This document shows, piece by piece, positions 12,457 to 24,070 of a stretch of 64,000 bases of DNA. The position numbers and the translations under genes are program-made. How positions within the stretch are numbered: the stretch's first letter is position 1; every line of letters starts with the position of its first letter. A model generated the notes under the pieces. That model was not told the origin of the DNA, ran no database searches, and saw nothing but the letters and a program-made list of their open reading frames with translations. This DNA is from Bombyx mori (Eukaryota > Arthropoda > Insecta > Lepidoptera > Bombycidae): the NCBI RefSeq assembly GCF_030269925.1, contig NC_085124.1:14074001-14138000 (forward strand), read 5' to 3'.

Positions 12457-13128
12457 TTTATATATAGAGATTATTTAATATTAAATTTAAAGCAATCTTA
12501 TTCATCTAATTTGAAATATTTTCCGTCCCTGCCTTCTTCGCGTCAGTATTGTCGCATATTTCATTATCGCTCTCTGACAATTGCTTCAAAAGCGAAGGCC
12601 TAACATGGATTGGACCCGTTGAGATTTTCCCGGACTACCTCAGCTCAGACATTACGCGCGGGGGTTTATTATGATAGTTCACCGTTCGGAGGCAACGCGA
12701 TTTGATGGCCCCCATAGATAGTACACTAGTGTGCTTAATGTGTTTCCAATGACACTTTCACCGTAAGCGCATTTACAAATGATGTATTTTTTTTTTACCT
12801 AAATTACACTTGTTTTGTTTTGGAAGTGAATTTATTAAGGTTGGGATGCATTTATTAAAGTTTTATGTTTAGAATTTTATATCTTTAGAATTATATCTAA
12901 GGGTTTTTTTGTATGGAGGATTACTGGTGGCCCGGAGGCCTTTCCAGTTTCAACAGGACAGGGTGCAAATGCTCAATCAGAGTATCCGGCGCTAGTTACA
13001 TAAGCCTATTCTAATAGCAATGATAAGCCTATTCTGATAGCAATGAAGTGACATTAAGTGGAATTCTTGGTGAAATTCTTGCCTTTTAATTGAGGAACTA
13101 TACGACCGAACCGTCCGATACTTCAGGG
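12457..13128. other. Unassigned DNA with a LINE-like scrap
   Basis: TACTGGTGGCCCGGAGGCCTTTCCAG at 12923-12948 resembles the complement of the tail at 19.13 kb; the rest is unassigned. 13269-14038 is also unassigned. Confidence 0.4.
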
Positions 13129-13268
13129 ATTTTTTTATTGCTTAGATGGATGGACGAGCTCACAGCCCATCTGGTGTTAAGTGGTTACTGGAGCCCATAT
13201 ACATCTACAACGTTAATACGTCACCGACCTTGAGATATAAGTTCTAAGGTCTCAAGTATAGTTACAAT
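13129..13268 (-). mobile_element. Bm1 SINE, truncated
   Basis: T-run and TTGCTTAGATGGATGGACGA to TCAAGTATAGTTACAA. Confidence 0.85.
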
Positions 13269-14038
13269 CTGCTGTGATCTTCAATCTCCTTGACCACGGC
13301 TTGCGTGAATTAGTATATAGTATTAGGGGTAGGATCGTGGACAGTCGCATTCGCCAAGTGTGCGAAGCATGGTTTTTTCCTCTTCCATGAAGGATCCATA
13401 GGATTAGTTCGTCTTATGCTCTCCAGTACCAAAGTGTCCCGGAGCGTCGCAAGCATCTAAGCTGACTCTTGCAGGGGGTGTTAGTTTTTTCTAGATTAAT
13501 TTCACTTAGGAAATCTTTGCAGCGTCTTAGATTAGAGATACTCCAACAAGGTTTTTTGTTCAGCCTATATTTTGCCCCGGAGCATCAGCGCATTCCGATT
13601 TGAATGTTGGGACAACGCGATACCGTTCACATTCGTTTGTTCAGATAATTAATGTGCTATATTTACGGTATGGTTGAATGTGGTCAGCCCTTAAACTCAC
13701 GGATGTGTGACTAACTGATGAATAATACCTTTGTCCAATGTTCGTTTCCCCCTAATGCTTTCATTCATCAATATAATTCCACACAAAAAATCAACTCTAT
13801 ATCTAACGGGTTTAAGGTGGAATTTCGTTGATTTTTAAAACGATCAAAAAATTTACGTTTCTATTTTGTTTTTTATTAGGGTTATTTTTTGTGTTTTTTT
13901 TTAGTATATTCATTTAGTATGTTCATTTCATTAGCTTACGTAGGCAAAGAAATTATTTTTAATGCCAATGTGAGGTTTCAGATCCATTATTATTGCCAGG
14001 GTACATACAGCTGATTATCCACAAACGTGTTTGTTACA

Positions 14039-14446
14039 ATTTTTTATATATTGCTTAGATGGCTGGATAAGCACACAGCCTATCTGGTGTTGAGAGATGA
14101 GTTGTTAGTCGCAATTTTTATAGTGCTTTTATATTTTTTTATATTCGGCTACTCCACCTTTCGATCGGAAACGCATTACTGCTCTACAGCAGAAATAGGC
14201 TCGGTGGTGGTATCTATCCGTGCAGACTCACAAGTCACCCTACCGTTAGTAATTATGCAAATTAAAAATTTTCCGGGTTTTATTTTTAGTACACGATGTT
14301 ATTCCTTCATCATGAAAGTCATTCATGAATATTTGTTAAGTACGCATTCCATCAGAAAAATCGGTGGCTGCTTGCGGGATTCGAACATCGGCTTAGTTGC
14401 ATGGGCACGAATGTACCGGGCATCTTATCTTTTAGACCACGATGAA
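14039..14446 (-). mobile_element. Bm1 SINE, full-length but diverged
   Basis: Runs from ATTGCTTAGATGGCTGGATA to the tRNA-like head (complement of 14360-14446), which keeps GGGATTCGAACATCGG. Some internal loss near 14105-14155. Confidence 0.8.
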
Positions 14447-14539
14447 ATTTTGTAAAATGTTGTCTTTACCATTAGTTTTTCACATTTGCGTCAGACTCGT
14501 ATCTATGATGAGGTAGCAACAAAAAAAGAGGCCAGGGTA

Positions 14540-14957
14540 ATTAATGATCATGAATTCGAAGCTATGGTCGTCCGAGAAGACTGCAATACTCCGTCCACTC
14601 AAAAATCATCCATCGTTTCCCTCGGGGAACCCGTGAGCTAGTAGCTTCGGCAGAAGAATCCTATAAAGTCCCTGTCGAAAGCCTTCACGATAACAAGGCT
14701 CATATTAAAAGCCTCACCGTTGCTATCTCGTGCTTCATCCAACTTAGTTTAGTAAGGTTTGATCGAGCGACCATGAAGCAAACCATACTGTCGACCACCA
14801 ATCAGCTGGCCTTCTTCAAGATACGCGATGAGTTTGGATTATGTAATACCCGCCATCAATTTGTAAAGCAGGGAAGTTATCGCTATAGTCCAGTAACTGG
14901 AAGGGGTAGACCGGTCACCCTTCTTGGGCAGTGGGTGGACATGGGCAGTCTTCGACG
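14540..14957 (-). pseudogene. Non-LTR reverse transcriptase fragment
   Basis: Read on the minus strand, broken frames give HVHPLPKKGDRSTPSSYWTI AITSLLYKLM, then YLTKLDEA and SLVIVKAFDRDF, matching the PIPKKGD, NYRPIAITSL and SLDIAKAFDRVW blocks of I-like/LOA-like insect LINEs. Stops and frameshifts are present. The exact clade is uncertain. Confidence 0.7.
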
Positions 14958-16126
14958 AACGCCATTAATGAACATTTAAGACGCCTAATCGTAGAATAAA
15001 CGCTCAAGAATGTCTCCAGTGAAAACATTAAAAACGAACCACTAACCAAAATCCTCATTTTTAATGTTTCATTTAATATTTTTAATTACCTAGAGCGCGC
15101 TGTATCCCCTTATCCGTAGATTAAATTATCTCACCTTGCTTTTGTGCTAACGGTAAATTACCTATCTCGCTTACACTTTCTGTATTTCGTATTCTCGTCT
15201 CGTTCATTAACGAGAATCGTGGACCATTCATCGGATGAAGACAAAGAGTATGGCGCAATCCGTCGCTTAGAAACATTATACCCCTACGATTTTTCGTTTA
15301 CACAGAACAGGGATAAACAGCAGGTTATTTTTTTCTAGTGACTCAGTATGTTATAAAATTGCAGAATTCAAAATTAAAACAAGATTCTTTTAGTTGATTG
15401 ACAGAAGCTGAACAAAAATCATGAACTATCTGAACATTAAAATGCCAACATTATTGAATAATGGCCGCGTGAAGTTACGAATTTGAATATAAAACTACGT
15501 TCGTAACTAAAGGTCCCCATAGACACAGCTCACTGAGTTCGTCGCCGGATCTTCTCAGTGGACCGCGATTCCAATCCGGTGGTAGATTCTGGGAAGGACT
15601 GGTCTTGCTGGACTGGGCTAGTGTTAGCAGATTCTCTGAGGTTAAGCCCGTGAGCTCATCTACCCGTCCGGGCGTAGCTAATAGCCCTTTAGGCTACCAC
15701 CAAATAGGTACGAGAAAAAAAAATGGATTTTTTTTTATTGCTTAAATGGGTAGTAGCGATGATATGAAACTTTTACTACGGCACAACGTTTAGTATAGGT
15801 ATGTAATTTTCAAAAGCGCTAGTGAGTTCTAAAGCTTCGGAAGTAATAAAATGTAAACAGTGTTTTAATTAATTACCAAAATGTCAGCGTAACGAAAAGC
15901 CATAACTTTGAAAGAGTCCAATTTCAGTGTAATTATAAGTGGGGTACTTAATTTTGCTGAAAGACAATGAAATTATTATTATTTGTATAGCGTTAAGGAC
16001 AGCTCGAGATATCTTATCGGTCTAGTTACAGCTCCATACAAAAAATCTAATAAAATTTAGATTTTTAAAAGGCAGCATAAATTGCCTAGTTTTAAAAAAA
16101 AATCTAGAATCGCTTTAAAGCAATTA
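14958..16126. other. Mostly unassigned DNA
   Basis: Apart from the LINE-A tail at 15514-15723, nothing recognised. AACGTTTAGTA at about 15786 also occurs beside a LINE-A scrap at 26037. Confidence 0.4.
15514..15723 (+). mobile_element. LINE-A tail
   Basis: Plus-strand copy from CATAGACACAGCTCACTGAG to an A-run at 15714-15722. One hairpin arm has diverged (GTTCGTCGCC). Confidence 0.8.
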
Positions 16127-16595
16127 AAGCCTTCGTCAAACAGAATGCGTAATTAGCGCGCGTCAGAGCGCTAAACTAACGCCGCGCTATCACGCCGAGA
16201 TGTGTTGTACTACTATGGTAACATGCCGTCAAACAGAGACCCAGCGCTATAAGTACGCAGCGCTCTGTCGCGGCGTTAGGACGCTTTAACGTCAGGCGTT
16301 GTAATTTTTTACAAATTTTATTTTAGCTTCCGAGTGAATGTGTATTAAAATACTAGATAATGCCCGAAAAAATGATATAAATAGTTAGAAAATACCCATG
16401 CTTATACAATGCCACATCTGAATCACTCGATTTCTTAATACTTTTAAATTTTCACACCGCTATCGAAAGGCACTATGATTTGGTGAATGCGTTGCGTCAA
16501 GGCGCGTTAGACTCATCTAGTCAATTGGTGTGACATGAAAAGAGCGCGACGTTAAGTACGCGGCGCTAAGTACGCGTTCTGTTTGACGAAGGCTT
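16127..16595. mobile_element. TIR element, AAGCCTTCGTCAAACAG family
   Basis: 469 bp with inverted ends AAGCCTTCGTCAAACAGAA and TTCTGTTTGACGAAGGCTT, continuing for about 33 bp. Subterminal GC-rich GCGCTAAGTACGCG-type motifs repeat on both sides. No open frame. Target duplication not clear; superfamily unknown. Confidence 0.75.
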
Positions 16596-18489
16596 ACTTG
16601 GTCTACCTACTATACTTGGTCACTTCCAACTTATACACAACTTTAAGGTACATAAAGCTCTGATATACATCTTGCGGTTACCACAACATAGCTCGCTTCG
16701 CTGGATGACCTTTCGTAATTGAGAACTTGACATACCGTTCAATACTTATTTGTCCCGCATCCGACACGACTTTCTACTCTTGCGCATCGACATCTAACTA
16801 AACGAGTCTGACCTTTATTCAGTAGTAGTCATAAAGTCTATTTCGGCACGTCGACGCTAACCGCAGGGCTTAAACATTTATTTATGTCGGTCGTGATCGT
16901 ATTTCCTATTTATTGACCGTAGCGTGCCTTCAGTATTGTCTGCTCCTAATAACCGAGTATTATTGTGTGAGAAATTGATTGTGAATTCAGTTTTTAAAAT
17001 TTCTAGACTCATTGCGATGACTGTCTTTAATTGGGTGGAATTTGTCATTAGAACAGGTGACAGTAAAATCCTTACTTAGACTTGTTAGAAAGAAGGTAGA
17101 CTGATTTATCTGCTCTTACTAGCTTCTTACCCTCCCACCCACGATGGTCAGTCTACGACGACCATGCCGTTTTGAATGCAAGAACTCAAATAACCTGTAA
17201 ATTATACTTCTCAGGTACATTACTCTGAGATATATAATTAATTATGTAAATAATTAAGCAATAATGTAAAAAACTCAATCAGAATATAATTATCGTTATC
17301 GACCGCATGAAAAGTAGCTTTCTTGCTATAGAGATAAGGAGTTGACAAATATCATGACATGGGACATAAAGTTATAATTGTAATTTATAATAGTTTCCTC
17401 AACCCTTCATGACTGTTTGACGGTTGTACTAGATAGTACAGTGGGTGGTACATACTCTTGTGGTTCACCGTGCGTGTATCCTTCAGTAAATCATATACTC
17501 CAATTTACGAATAGGTTTGGCACTGCATTTCGGTTTGAAGGGTGGTTCAGCCGTTGTACTATAAAAACGGAGATCTTAGAACTCATGTCTCGAGGTGGGT
17601 GGCGGCATATAAGTTGTAGGTGTCTATGGACTCCGGTAACCACTTAACACCAGTTGGGCTGTGAGCTCGTCTACCCATCTAAGCAACAACAAAAAAATCT
17701 CATAGAAAGTTCTCAGTAAATGTCCTTGACATTCAGTCTATATAAAATATGCTAAGAGAAAATAAATTTTAAATTAATTATTATTTGTCAATTTTGCGGC
17801 ATAACTTGACGAAGTGAAAATGTCGAATTATGCTTGTGATAGAGGCATTTTTTGGTAAGGATAAGGCCCACCGCTCTCCTTGTTTCTGCCGCGTACCGAT
17901 CGCGCTATCCGCGTCTGGCCATTTAATGCAGTAAAAAAGGTCAACGCTGGTGAGGGGGTCACCAGTAACTGGCGATCGTAGCTCTTGCCCAATAAACTGT
18001 TTGAGGCGTATAACGAGCCATAACAAAAGGTCTGCCTCCATTTCTCCGGGTCAAAACTCTGACCCCGGGGCAACGTTGACGCGCTAGATCGCTCACGGGA
18101 TTACAGAACGGTATTAAATGTATGCTTTACAGAATGCTCGTTTTGCATGATGAATTATTCATCTGACCTGTTTTGGGAAAGACTCAAATAGACTGCGCTG
18201 TGTCGTTTTGTTTGGTAGATAAGAAAATCTTTAATACGTGATTTAAACATATTTTACGTCAGTGAATGAGGGAGTCATTATATGAGTCACATCGATGTCT
18301 CATTACTTGAAGCAATGGGTGTTGTTAAACAAGTTAAAATTAAGATTAACGAATCATATACTATATAAAAAAGTTACAAAATCCGTGTCCAAAATAGCAT
18401 GCAGAATAGGTGCTCCGTAATTAGGATTAACAATCCCGGCCAACTTTGAAGCAACTGAAAAACTACTAAAAAAATTTTTACTTTTTTGG
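16596..18489. other. Mostly unassigned DNA
   Basis: Holds the degenerate Bm1 at 17.44 kb and a GC-richer patch at 17800-18090 with overlapping minus-strand frames (81 and 86 codons) that may be LINE debris; no motif supports a function. Confidence 0.4.
17441..17697 (+). mobile_element. Bm1 SINE, degenerate
   Basis: GTGGGTGGTACATACTCTTG, then GCATTTCGGTTTGAAGGGTG to AAGCAACAACAAAAAAA. Confidence 0.75.
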
Positions 18490-18575
18490 CCTATCTACCC
18501 GCCAGTAGCTTCGAGGGTTTATTCTGGTCTGCCGTGACTCGTAGCTAGCTTACGGAGCTCAGTCTGTAAAGAGTT
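18490..18575 (-). mobile_element. LINE-A tail, degenerate scrap
   Basis: Weak match to the start of the minus-strand tail (CTACCCGCCAGTAGCTTCGA then GGAGCTCAGTCTG). Confidence 0.4.
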
Positions 18576-18834
18576 GCGCGAACATATTAAAAGTTGATCG
18601 TGCCCAGAGAACAGAATTGTGGAATTTGCTACTAAATTCTACATTGAAGATATTTTTCATCCATTACCTAATGATATTTGTATTGTCAAACGGTTTGTAG
18701 ATTACCTACATATTGCTCCGAATTTCATTAATTTAGGGCTTAAAAGGAGACCCATGAAGTGTCCTGAAGTGTAAATAATGTCTAGTGGATAAAATTCTTG
18801 TTGTTCTAATCATTTCATATTCCGCTTACGATAA

Positions 18835-19180
18835 CGCTTAGACACGTCCTTACGGATCCATTAAATCCATCAGATCCAATAACCTTTGCATTAGACGCCT
18901 TCAGCTCTAACACTAGGAGCACGCTTAGGGACCTCCGCAACCTAACCCATGCATCAGCCCGCTGAGTATCTCGTCGGATCTTCTCGGCGGGTCGCGATTC
19001 CGATCCGGTAGTAGATTCATTCGCGAAGCAGTTGCTTTTGAGGTGTTAGGTCTCCTTCAGAGGCGCTCGGGCAGCTGTTAGCAAATCCCACCCCTCCTGG
19101 CTGAGCGTTTACTCGCCCACCTGTCGTGATCAAACTGGAAAGGCCTTCGGGCCACCAATGATCCCTCAATCATAAAAAAA
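18835..19180 (+). mobile_element. LINE 3' end, relative of LINE-A
   Basis: Encodes a broken RT C-terminus (RHVLTDPLNPSDPITFALDA) followed by a divergent version of the LINE-A hairpin region (CAGCCCGCTGAGTATCTCGT) and a different tail ending GGCCTTCGGGCCACC and an A-run. Probably a sister family. Confidence 0.65.
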
Positions 19181-19390
19181 GATGCTACCGTATGTTACCT
19201 CGAGACTATATTAGAAATTTTGCTATATCAGGCGGAATGCAACACCTAAGTAAGTATTCGCTAAAAAAAATACGGTAATTGAGCCGTATTGATTGAATAT
19301 TCATTCAAATATCGACGAATAACAATCGTCCGCAATCACAAAACTGTACAGTATTGAAAATGAGAAATCATAAAGAAAACAATAAAGACT

Positions 19391-19614
19391 CGTCTATACT
19401 TCTATACTTAATATTATAAAGAGGAAAAATTTGTTTGTTTGTTTGTTTCGAATAGGCTCCGAAACTACTGGACCGATTTGAAAAATTCTTTTTCCATTAG
19501 AAGCCGACATTGTCCCTGATGAACATAGGCTACTTTTAAAAAAAAAACTTTTTTTTTTGTTTGTTTCATGTGTGTTTTAATGATTCCGAAGCGAAGCGAG
19601 GGTGGGTCGCTAGT
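19391..19614 (+). mobile_element. Helitron-like element, GAGGGTGGG end
   Basis: Starts TCTATACTTCTATACTTAAT and ends CGAAGCGAGGGTGGGTCGCTAGT. Contains CCGAAACTACTGGACCGATT as in the 12.2-kb copy. Confidence 0.7.
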
Positions 19615-19668
19615 GTTAGATAAATCGCAAAAGTTGTTTAAATTACGTTTGAGAATCGCGTAAATCGA

Positions 19669-19911
19669 TTTTTTTTTATTGCTATGATGCGTGGACGAGC
19701 TCACAGCCCACCTGGTGATAAGTGGTTACTGGAGCCCATGGACATCTACAACGTAAATGCGCCACCCACCTTGAGATATAAGTTCTAAGATCTCAGTATA
19801 GTTACAACGGCTGCCCCACCCTTCAAACCGAAACGCATTACTGCTTCACGGCAGAAATAGGCAGGGCGGTGGTACCTACCCGCGCGGACTCACAAGAGGT
19901 CCTACCACCAG
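19669..19911 (-). mobile_element. Bm1 SINE, 5'-truncated
   Basis: T-run, then GACGAGCTCACAGCCCACCT to AGAGGTCCTACCACCAG. Confidence 0.88.
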
Positions 19912-20373
19912 ATCCAAAATAATGAAGTCATTACTTCGGTTATATGTATTTTGCATCTATTTTATTGTTATGTTCATAATATGATTATCTATCTCTCTCC
20001 ATATTCGAGAACAATACCAATTTTCCTTTTCACCACACGATACCCTAAAAATTAGTCTACTTCCGAGAAGGAGAGCCTGTAAACAAATATTTGCCTTAAA
20101 TCATCTAAATAACAGGTAATATGACTGTAAGGAGTGCGAACATTGTGAGTAACAGTAGGAATGATGAATAATTCAAGGGACATTGTTCGACAAAGGAATA
20201 GCCTGTTTGCTACATATTTAGCGGTTTTCCTTGTGTCTCGTTTTATTTTGAGGTCGTCGAACTCATATCTGGTTCACTGTTCAAATGAGGGATGCTGTAA
20301 ACACGATTCTGTGACTGTCGAAAAATAACAATAACTAGGTAACTAACTGACTAATAAATAATTGGGAACAAAT

Positions 20374-20453
20374 CACGCAAGGCTCTCCGGCCCCAAATTA
20401 AGATTCCCTGGTTTTTCACGCAAGGCTCTCTGGCCCCAAATTAAGATTCCCTG
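20374..20453. repeat. 43-bp tandem duplication in SINE-2 tail
   Basis: Two copies of CACGCAAGGCTCTCCGGCCC... at 20374-20416 and 20417-20453, differing at one visible base (C/T), the second cut short by the LINE-B tail. Confidence 0.85.
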
Positions 20454-20541
20454 TTTTTTTTTATTGCCCTTGTAGGCAGACGAGCATACGGCCCACCTGA
20501 TGGTGAGTGGTTACCGTCGCCCATGGACTTCAGCAATGTGT
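20454..20541 (-). mobile_element. LINE-B tail inserted in a SINE
   Basis: TTTTTTTATTGCCCTTGTAG to GACTTCAGCAATG on the plus strand. The surrounding SINE continues on both sides. Confidence 0.75.
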
Positions 20542-20598
20542 ACTCATAGTACCAGAGACTTATATACACACTTATATAATATGTTTAAATATATACAT

Positions 20599-20940
20599 AT
20601 CGTCTTCTCGCATTAAGACTGTATAATCTCAAAACTTACTAACTTTACAGGAGAGTGTTTTAAAGGTTTAACATGTGATATATTTTTAATATTAATTATT
20701 CTTTGCAACATTTACTTTTTATTTTTTACCAGTTATTGCATTATCTGTCTTTTAAGTAAGATAAAATTATGTATTAATTTTGTTAATAGACAAAACATAG
20801 GTAAACTAAAAAAACAAAAACTACGCTCTTTTGACAGTATTGATGAGAAAAATACTGGTGATACTTACCAAATGATTCCGCATATTAACTCAATTTCGAA
20901 TAATTTTGGAAATTGTAAACTTTTAATTCGAAAAGACGAT
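20599..20940. mobile_element. MITE, ATCGTCTT family
   Basis: 342 bp with imperfect inverted ends ATCGTCTTCTCGCATTAAGA and its mirror ending CGAAAAGACGAT. Inserted in a minus-strand SINE. A second copy in reverse orientation lies at 63262-63670. No coding capacity. Superfamily not determined. Confidence 0.75.
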
Positions 20941-21089
20941 ATACGGATAATAAGCACCCAGAAAAAGAGCAAACAAATCTGTTCATCACACGTATGTTTG
21001 GTTGATGTGAGAATCGAAGTCACGACCCTTGGCGCAGCAGTGAAGGGCGCTAATTACTGCACCGCCGAGTCAGTCAATGATATTTAATC

Positions 21090-21440
21090 ATTTACGAAAT
21101 ACGTACTCAACAATTGTTCACGATTGACTTTCACGGTGAAGGAATAAAATCGTGTAATAAAAATCAAACCCGCAAAATTATAATTTGCATAATTACTGGT
21201 GGTAGGACCGCTTGTGAGTCCGCGCGGGTAGGTACCACCACCCTGCTTATTTCTGCCGTGAAGCAGTAATGCGTTTCGGTTTGAAGGATGGGGCAGTCGT
21301 TGTAACTAAACTTGAGACCTTAGAACTTTATCTCAAGGTGGGTAGCGCATTTACATTGTAGATGTCTATGGTTTCCAGTAACCACCGTTAACACCGGACG
21401 AGTTGTGAGCTTGTCCACCCATCTAAGCAATTTAAAAAAA
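21090..21440 (+). mobile_element. Bm1 SINE, near full-length without head
   Basis: From TTTACGAAATACGTACTCAA through ACTGGTGGTAGGACCGCTTG to AAGCAATTTAAAAAAA. It lies next to the head of SINE-2 (20990-21077). Confidence 0.85.
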
Positions 21441-21494
21441 TATATAATTCTACATTTAAACACCTTTCTCCTGTATATTGCGTAGTATTTTCGA

Positions 21495-21605
21495 GCAAAA
21501 GCGATCCGAGGAATTGTTTGAGATGATTCATCTCATCTTCTTTATTACCGCCACTACATAACGCGCTAAGGGAGCGAAGTCCATCCTTTCAACAGCTGCG
21601 TCGGC
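21495..21605 (+). mobile_element. LINE-B internal scrap
   Basis: GAGGAATTGTTTGAGATGAT also occurs at 7962 and, inverted, near 51208 upstream of LINE-B tails. It sits just left of a nested MITE. Confidence 0.4.
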
Positions 21606-21649
21606 ACAATGGCTGGTTTTATAAAGCGCTAAAATGAACTGACCTCGTT

Positions 21650-22202
21650 TCGATGCCTCCAATGAACACTACTCTAACTCCAAATTCGTAGGTTTACAGG
21701 AGGAGAGTTTAACACGTTGACTGCCATGTAGGTCACCGGTGCCCTACGTGGCGCACTAAAGTGGTTATTTCGTTTTCTCTCTTCTAGTAGTAGTATCTAT
21801 TACACTCTTAGAAAGATGAATACGAACATACTGAGAATGAATATATTTGTAAAAGACCGAAAACACTAAAATATACATTAACAAACAAAACATTATAGGT
21901 AAGTTTGCCTAAGTTAGGCAATCCAGATACGTTAGTAACAGAAATCGACATAATTACTTCACAGCGCCATGTAGGGCATCCGTGACCTACATGGCAGTCA
22001 ACGTGTTAAACGAAAAAAGTTGATAAATATATCTGCAATAATAAAGATTTTATGGTTTTTTCTTGTGTAACTAGCTGATTTACTATTGCTTCAAACCTCA
22101 TTAATAATGAATTTGTAATACTTTTAAAATAGTGAAGCGATTTGCGTGAAAAACGAAAATTTCAAAATTTTGAGTTAGAGCAGTGTTCATTGGAGGCATC
22201 GA
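21650..22202. mobile_element. Host TIR element containing the TTAA MITE
   Basis: Ends TCGATGCCTCCAATGAACAC (left) and its mirror GTTCATTGGAGGCATCGA (right), about 36-bp inverted repeats with a few mismatches. Without the nested MITE it is about 256 bp. No clear target duplication. Confidence 0.7.
21713..22005. mobile_element. TTAA-flanked MITE (piggyBac-like target site)
   Basis: 293 bp with about 45-bp inverted repeats starting CACGTTGACTGCCATGTAGG, flanked on both sides by TTAA (21709-21712, 22006-22009), the piggyBac superfamily duplication. AT-rich interior, no coding. Lies inside a larger inverted-repeat element. Confidence 0.85.
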
Positions 22203-22384
22203 TTTGGGCATCCCTAATAGCCCTCCGTTTTAGTGAAGGTCAGAAGAGTCAATCCTGTCTATAGCCTTGGTAGCGATTGTCCAGCACGCTTGGGATTTAC
22301 ATTGAGACCTTCGGACGAAGTGTGCAGAGGAATCCTTTAGTGAGACGCTTAAATTACTACCCGCCTATTTTGTTATTTATTTAT

Positions 22385-22672
22385 TAGCTGACCCCGCAGA
22401 CTTCGTAGTGCCTCAATCGACAAATAAAAGACCTAAACTTTTGTATAAAATAAACTTAAAACAAACAAAAGGAATCCGTCCGACGCGTCCGACACATGAA
22501 AGGTAAAACAAAATTGTTATTTTTATTTAATTCCGAGCATTTTCATATTTATCTACCATTTAAACTTTCTCTGGACTTCCACAAATAATTCAAGACCAAA
22601 ATTAGCCAAATCGGTCCAGCCGTTCTCGAGTTTTAGCGAGACTAACCAACAAAATTCATTTTTATATATATA
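22385..22672 (-). mobile_element. Helitron-like element, CCGGGTCAGCTAGT family
   Basis: Full minus-strand copy from TAGCTGACCCCGCAGACTTC to ATTCATTTTTATATATATAGA. Contains CCAGCCGTTCTCGAGTTTTA. Confidence 0.78.
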
Positions 22673-23624
22673 GAAGAAGAAGATTTGGTAGACAAGCAGT
22701 GAATTTAAAGTATATAAAAACTAACCCTACATATTATGTACTTATTTATATATAATACTTAATATATTTTTTTAGTCTTCTTACAAATTAACAGCTTATA
22801 AGTAAACACCATTTAAATGTCTCCGCAAATGTATCTTCGGTGACCCCGGTCTTGACGCGGGGCTCTCGTCCGTGATTCGGCCCATGGACCAATGCCAATG
22901 AAAAACAGCTATATCATTGCCACCGGTTGTTCAGAATTTAGCTGATTGTAATAAATATAACAACAATATTAATAATACGTTTTATTAGTGAGTTTATATT
23001 CAGTTTAACGCTAACTTAACTTATCTCCTGGGGAAATAGAGAAAATACTATTTTTCTTTTCATATAATATACTAAGCTAACATTATGTCATAGATAGTTA
23101 ATTGAGATTTACCACTCGATATAGCTCAGCCATCCGAATACATCTCTGTTGGAAGACAATATTTCATTCATCTTCAGGAAAAGGAGCTTAACATAATCTA
23201 ATAAGGCGAAAATCAATAATATCCCGGGAACTCTCGCGGTACAATTAACTTTGACCCGGAATGATGAATTTTTGCTCCTACGACGGATTTGTTCGTGTTT
23301 CTCGTACATTTCGGTTTTGTTTTCATGTAGATTATTGGATCGTTGTAGGTTATTTGATGGTAAGGTCGTCTAGAAGAAGTTAATGCAGGGAAGTTTGGAT
23401 GTAGATATTAGGTGGACATATTGTAATTCCACGCCACCCTTGAGTACCGACGGTATATAGATTATCTACACTATTATATAAATCTACAGTGGTTTTTACA
23501 TATGTTCCGTTACAACTACTGAACCATGCATCCGATGGACTTGAAACTTGGTATCCATGTAGAAAATACATGTACTTAACGGATAGGTTAATAGATCAAA
23601 AGATTCTACTAGGTCATTCTGCGT
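22673..23624. other. Unassigned AT-rich DNA
   Basis: No supported feature. 19912-20334 is also featureless. Confidence 0.5.
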
Positions 23625-24070
23625 GAAGTCGTCGTGGCCTAAAAGATAAGACGTCCGGTGTATTCGTGTTGAAGCGATGCACCGGTGTTCGAATCCCGCA
23701 GGCAGGTACCAATTTTTCTAATGAAATACGTACTCAACAAATGTTTACGATTGACTTCCACGGTGAAGGAATACGGGAAGGAAACATCGTCTAATAAAAA
23801 TCAAACCCGCAAAATTATATTTTGCGTAATAACTGGTGGTAGGACCTCTTGTGAGTCCGCGCGGGTAGGTATCACCACCCTGCCTATTTCTGCCGTGAAT
23901 GTGTTACGGTTTGAAAGGTAGGGCAGTCGTTGTAACTATACTTGAGACCTTAGAACTTATATCTCAAGGTGGGTGGCGCATTTACGTTATAGATGTCTAT
24001 GGGCTCCAGTAACCACTTAACACCAGGTGGGCTGTGAGCTCGTCCACCCATCTAAGCAATAAAAAAAAAA
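23625..24070 (+). mobile_element. Bm1 SINE, full-length
   Basis: tRNA-like head GAAGTCGTCGTGGCCTAAAA ... GTGTTCGAATCCCGCAGG (23625-23703), the whole body, and an A-run ending at 24070 where the 370-bp repeat begins. Best-preserved Bm1 here. The head carries the internal RNA polymerase III promoter. Confidence 0.9.

Larger units (their letters stand above)
20335..21077 (-). mobile_element. tRNA-derived SINE-2 with two nested insertions
   Basis: Read on the minus strand: tRNA-like head at 20990-21077 (GGCGGTGCAGTAATTAGCGC, GTCGTGACTTCGATTCTCAC), body, and tail ending at ATTTATTAGTC (20335-20360). It is interrupted by a 342-bp MITE (20599-20940) and a LINE-B tail (20454-20541), and its tail contains a 43-bp tandem duplication. 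Confidence 0.65.

Noticed and set aside
14027..14455. 142-codon plus-strand frame
   Set aside because: It lies almost wholly within a minus-strand full-length Bm1.
23625..23703. tRNA gene at the Bm1 head
   Set aside because: It is the standard tRNA-like head of Bm1, repeated at 47.95 and 62.4 kb.
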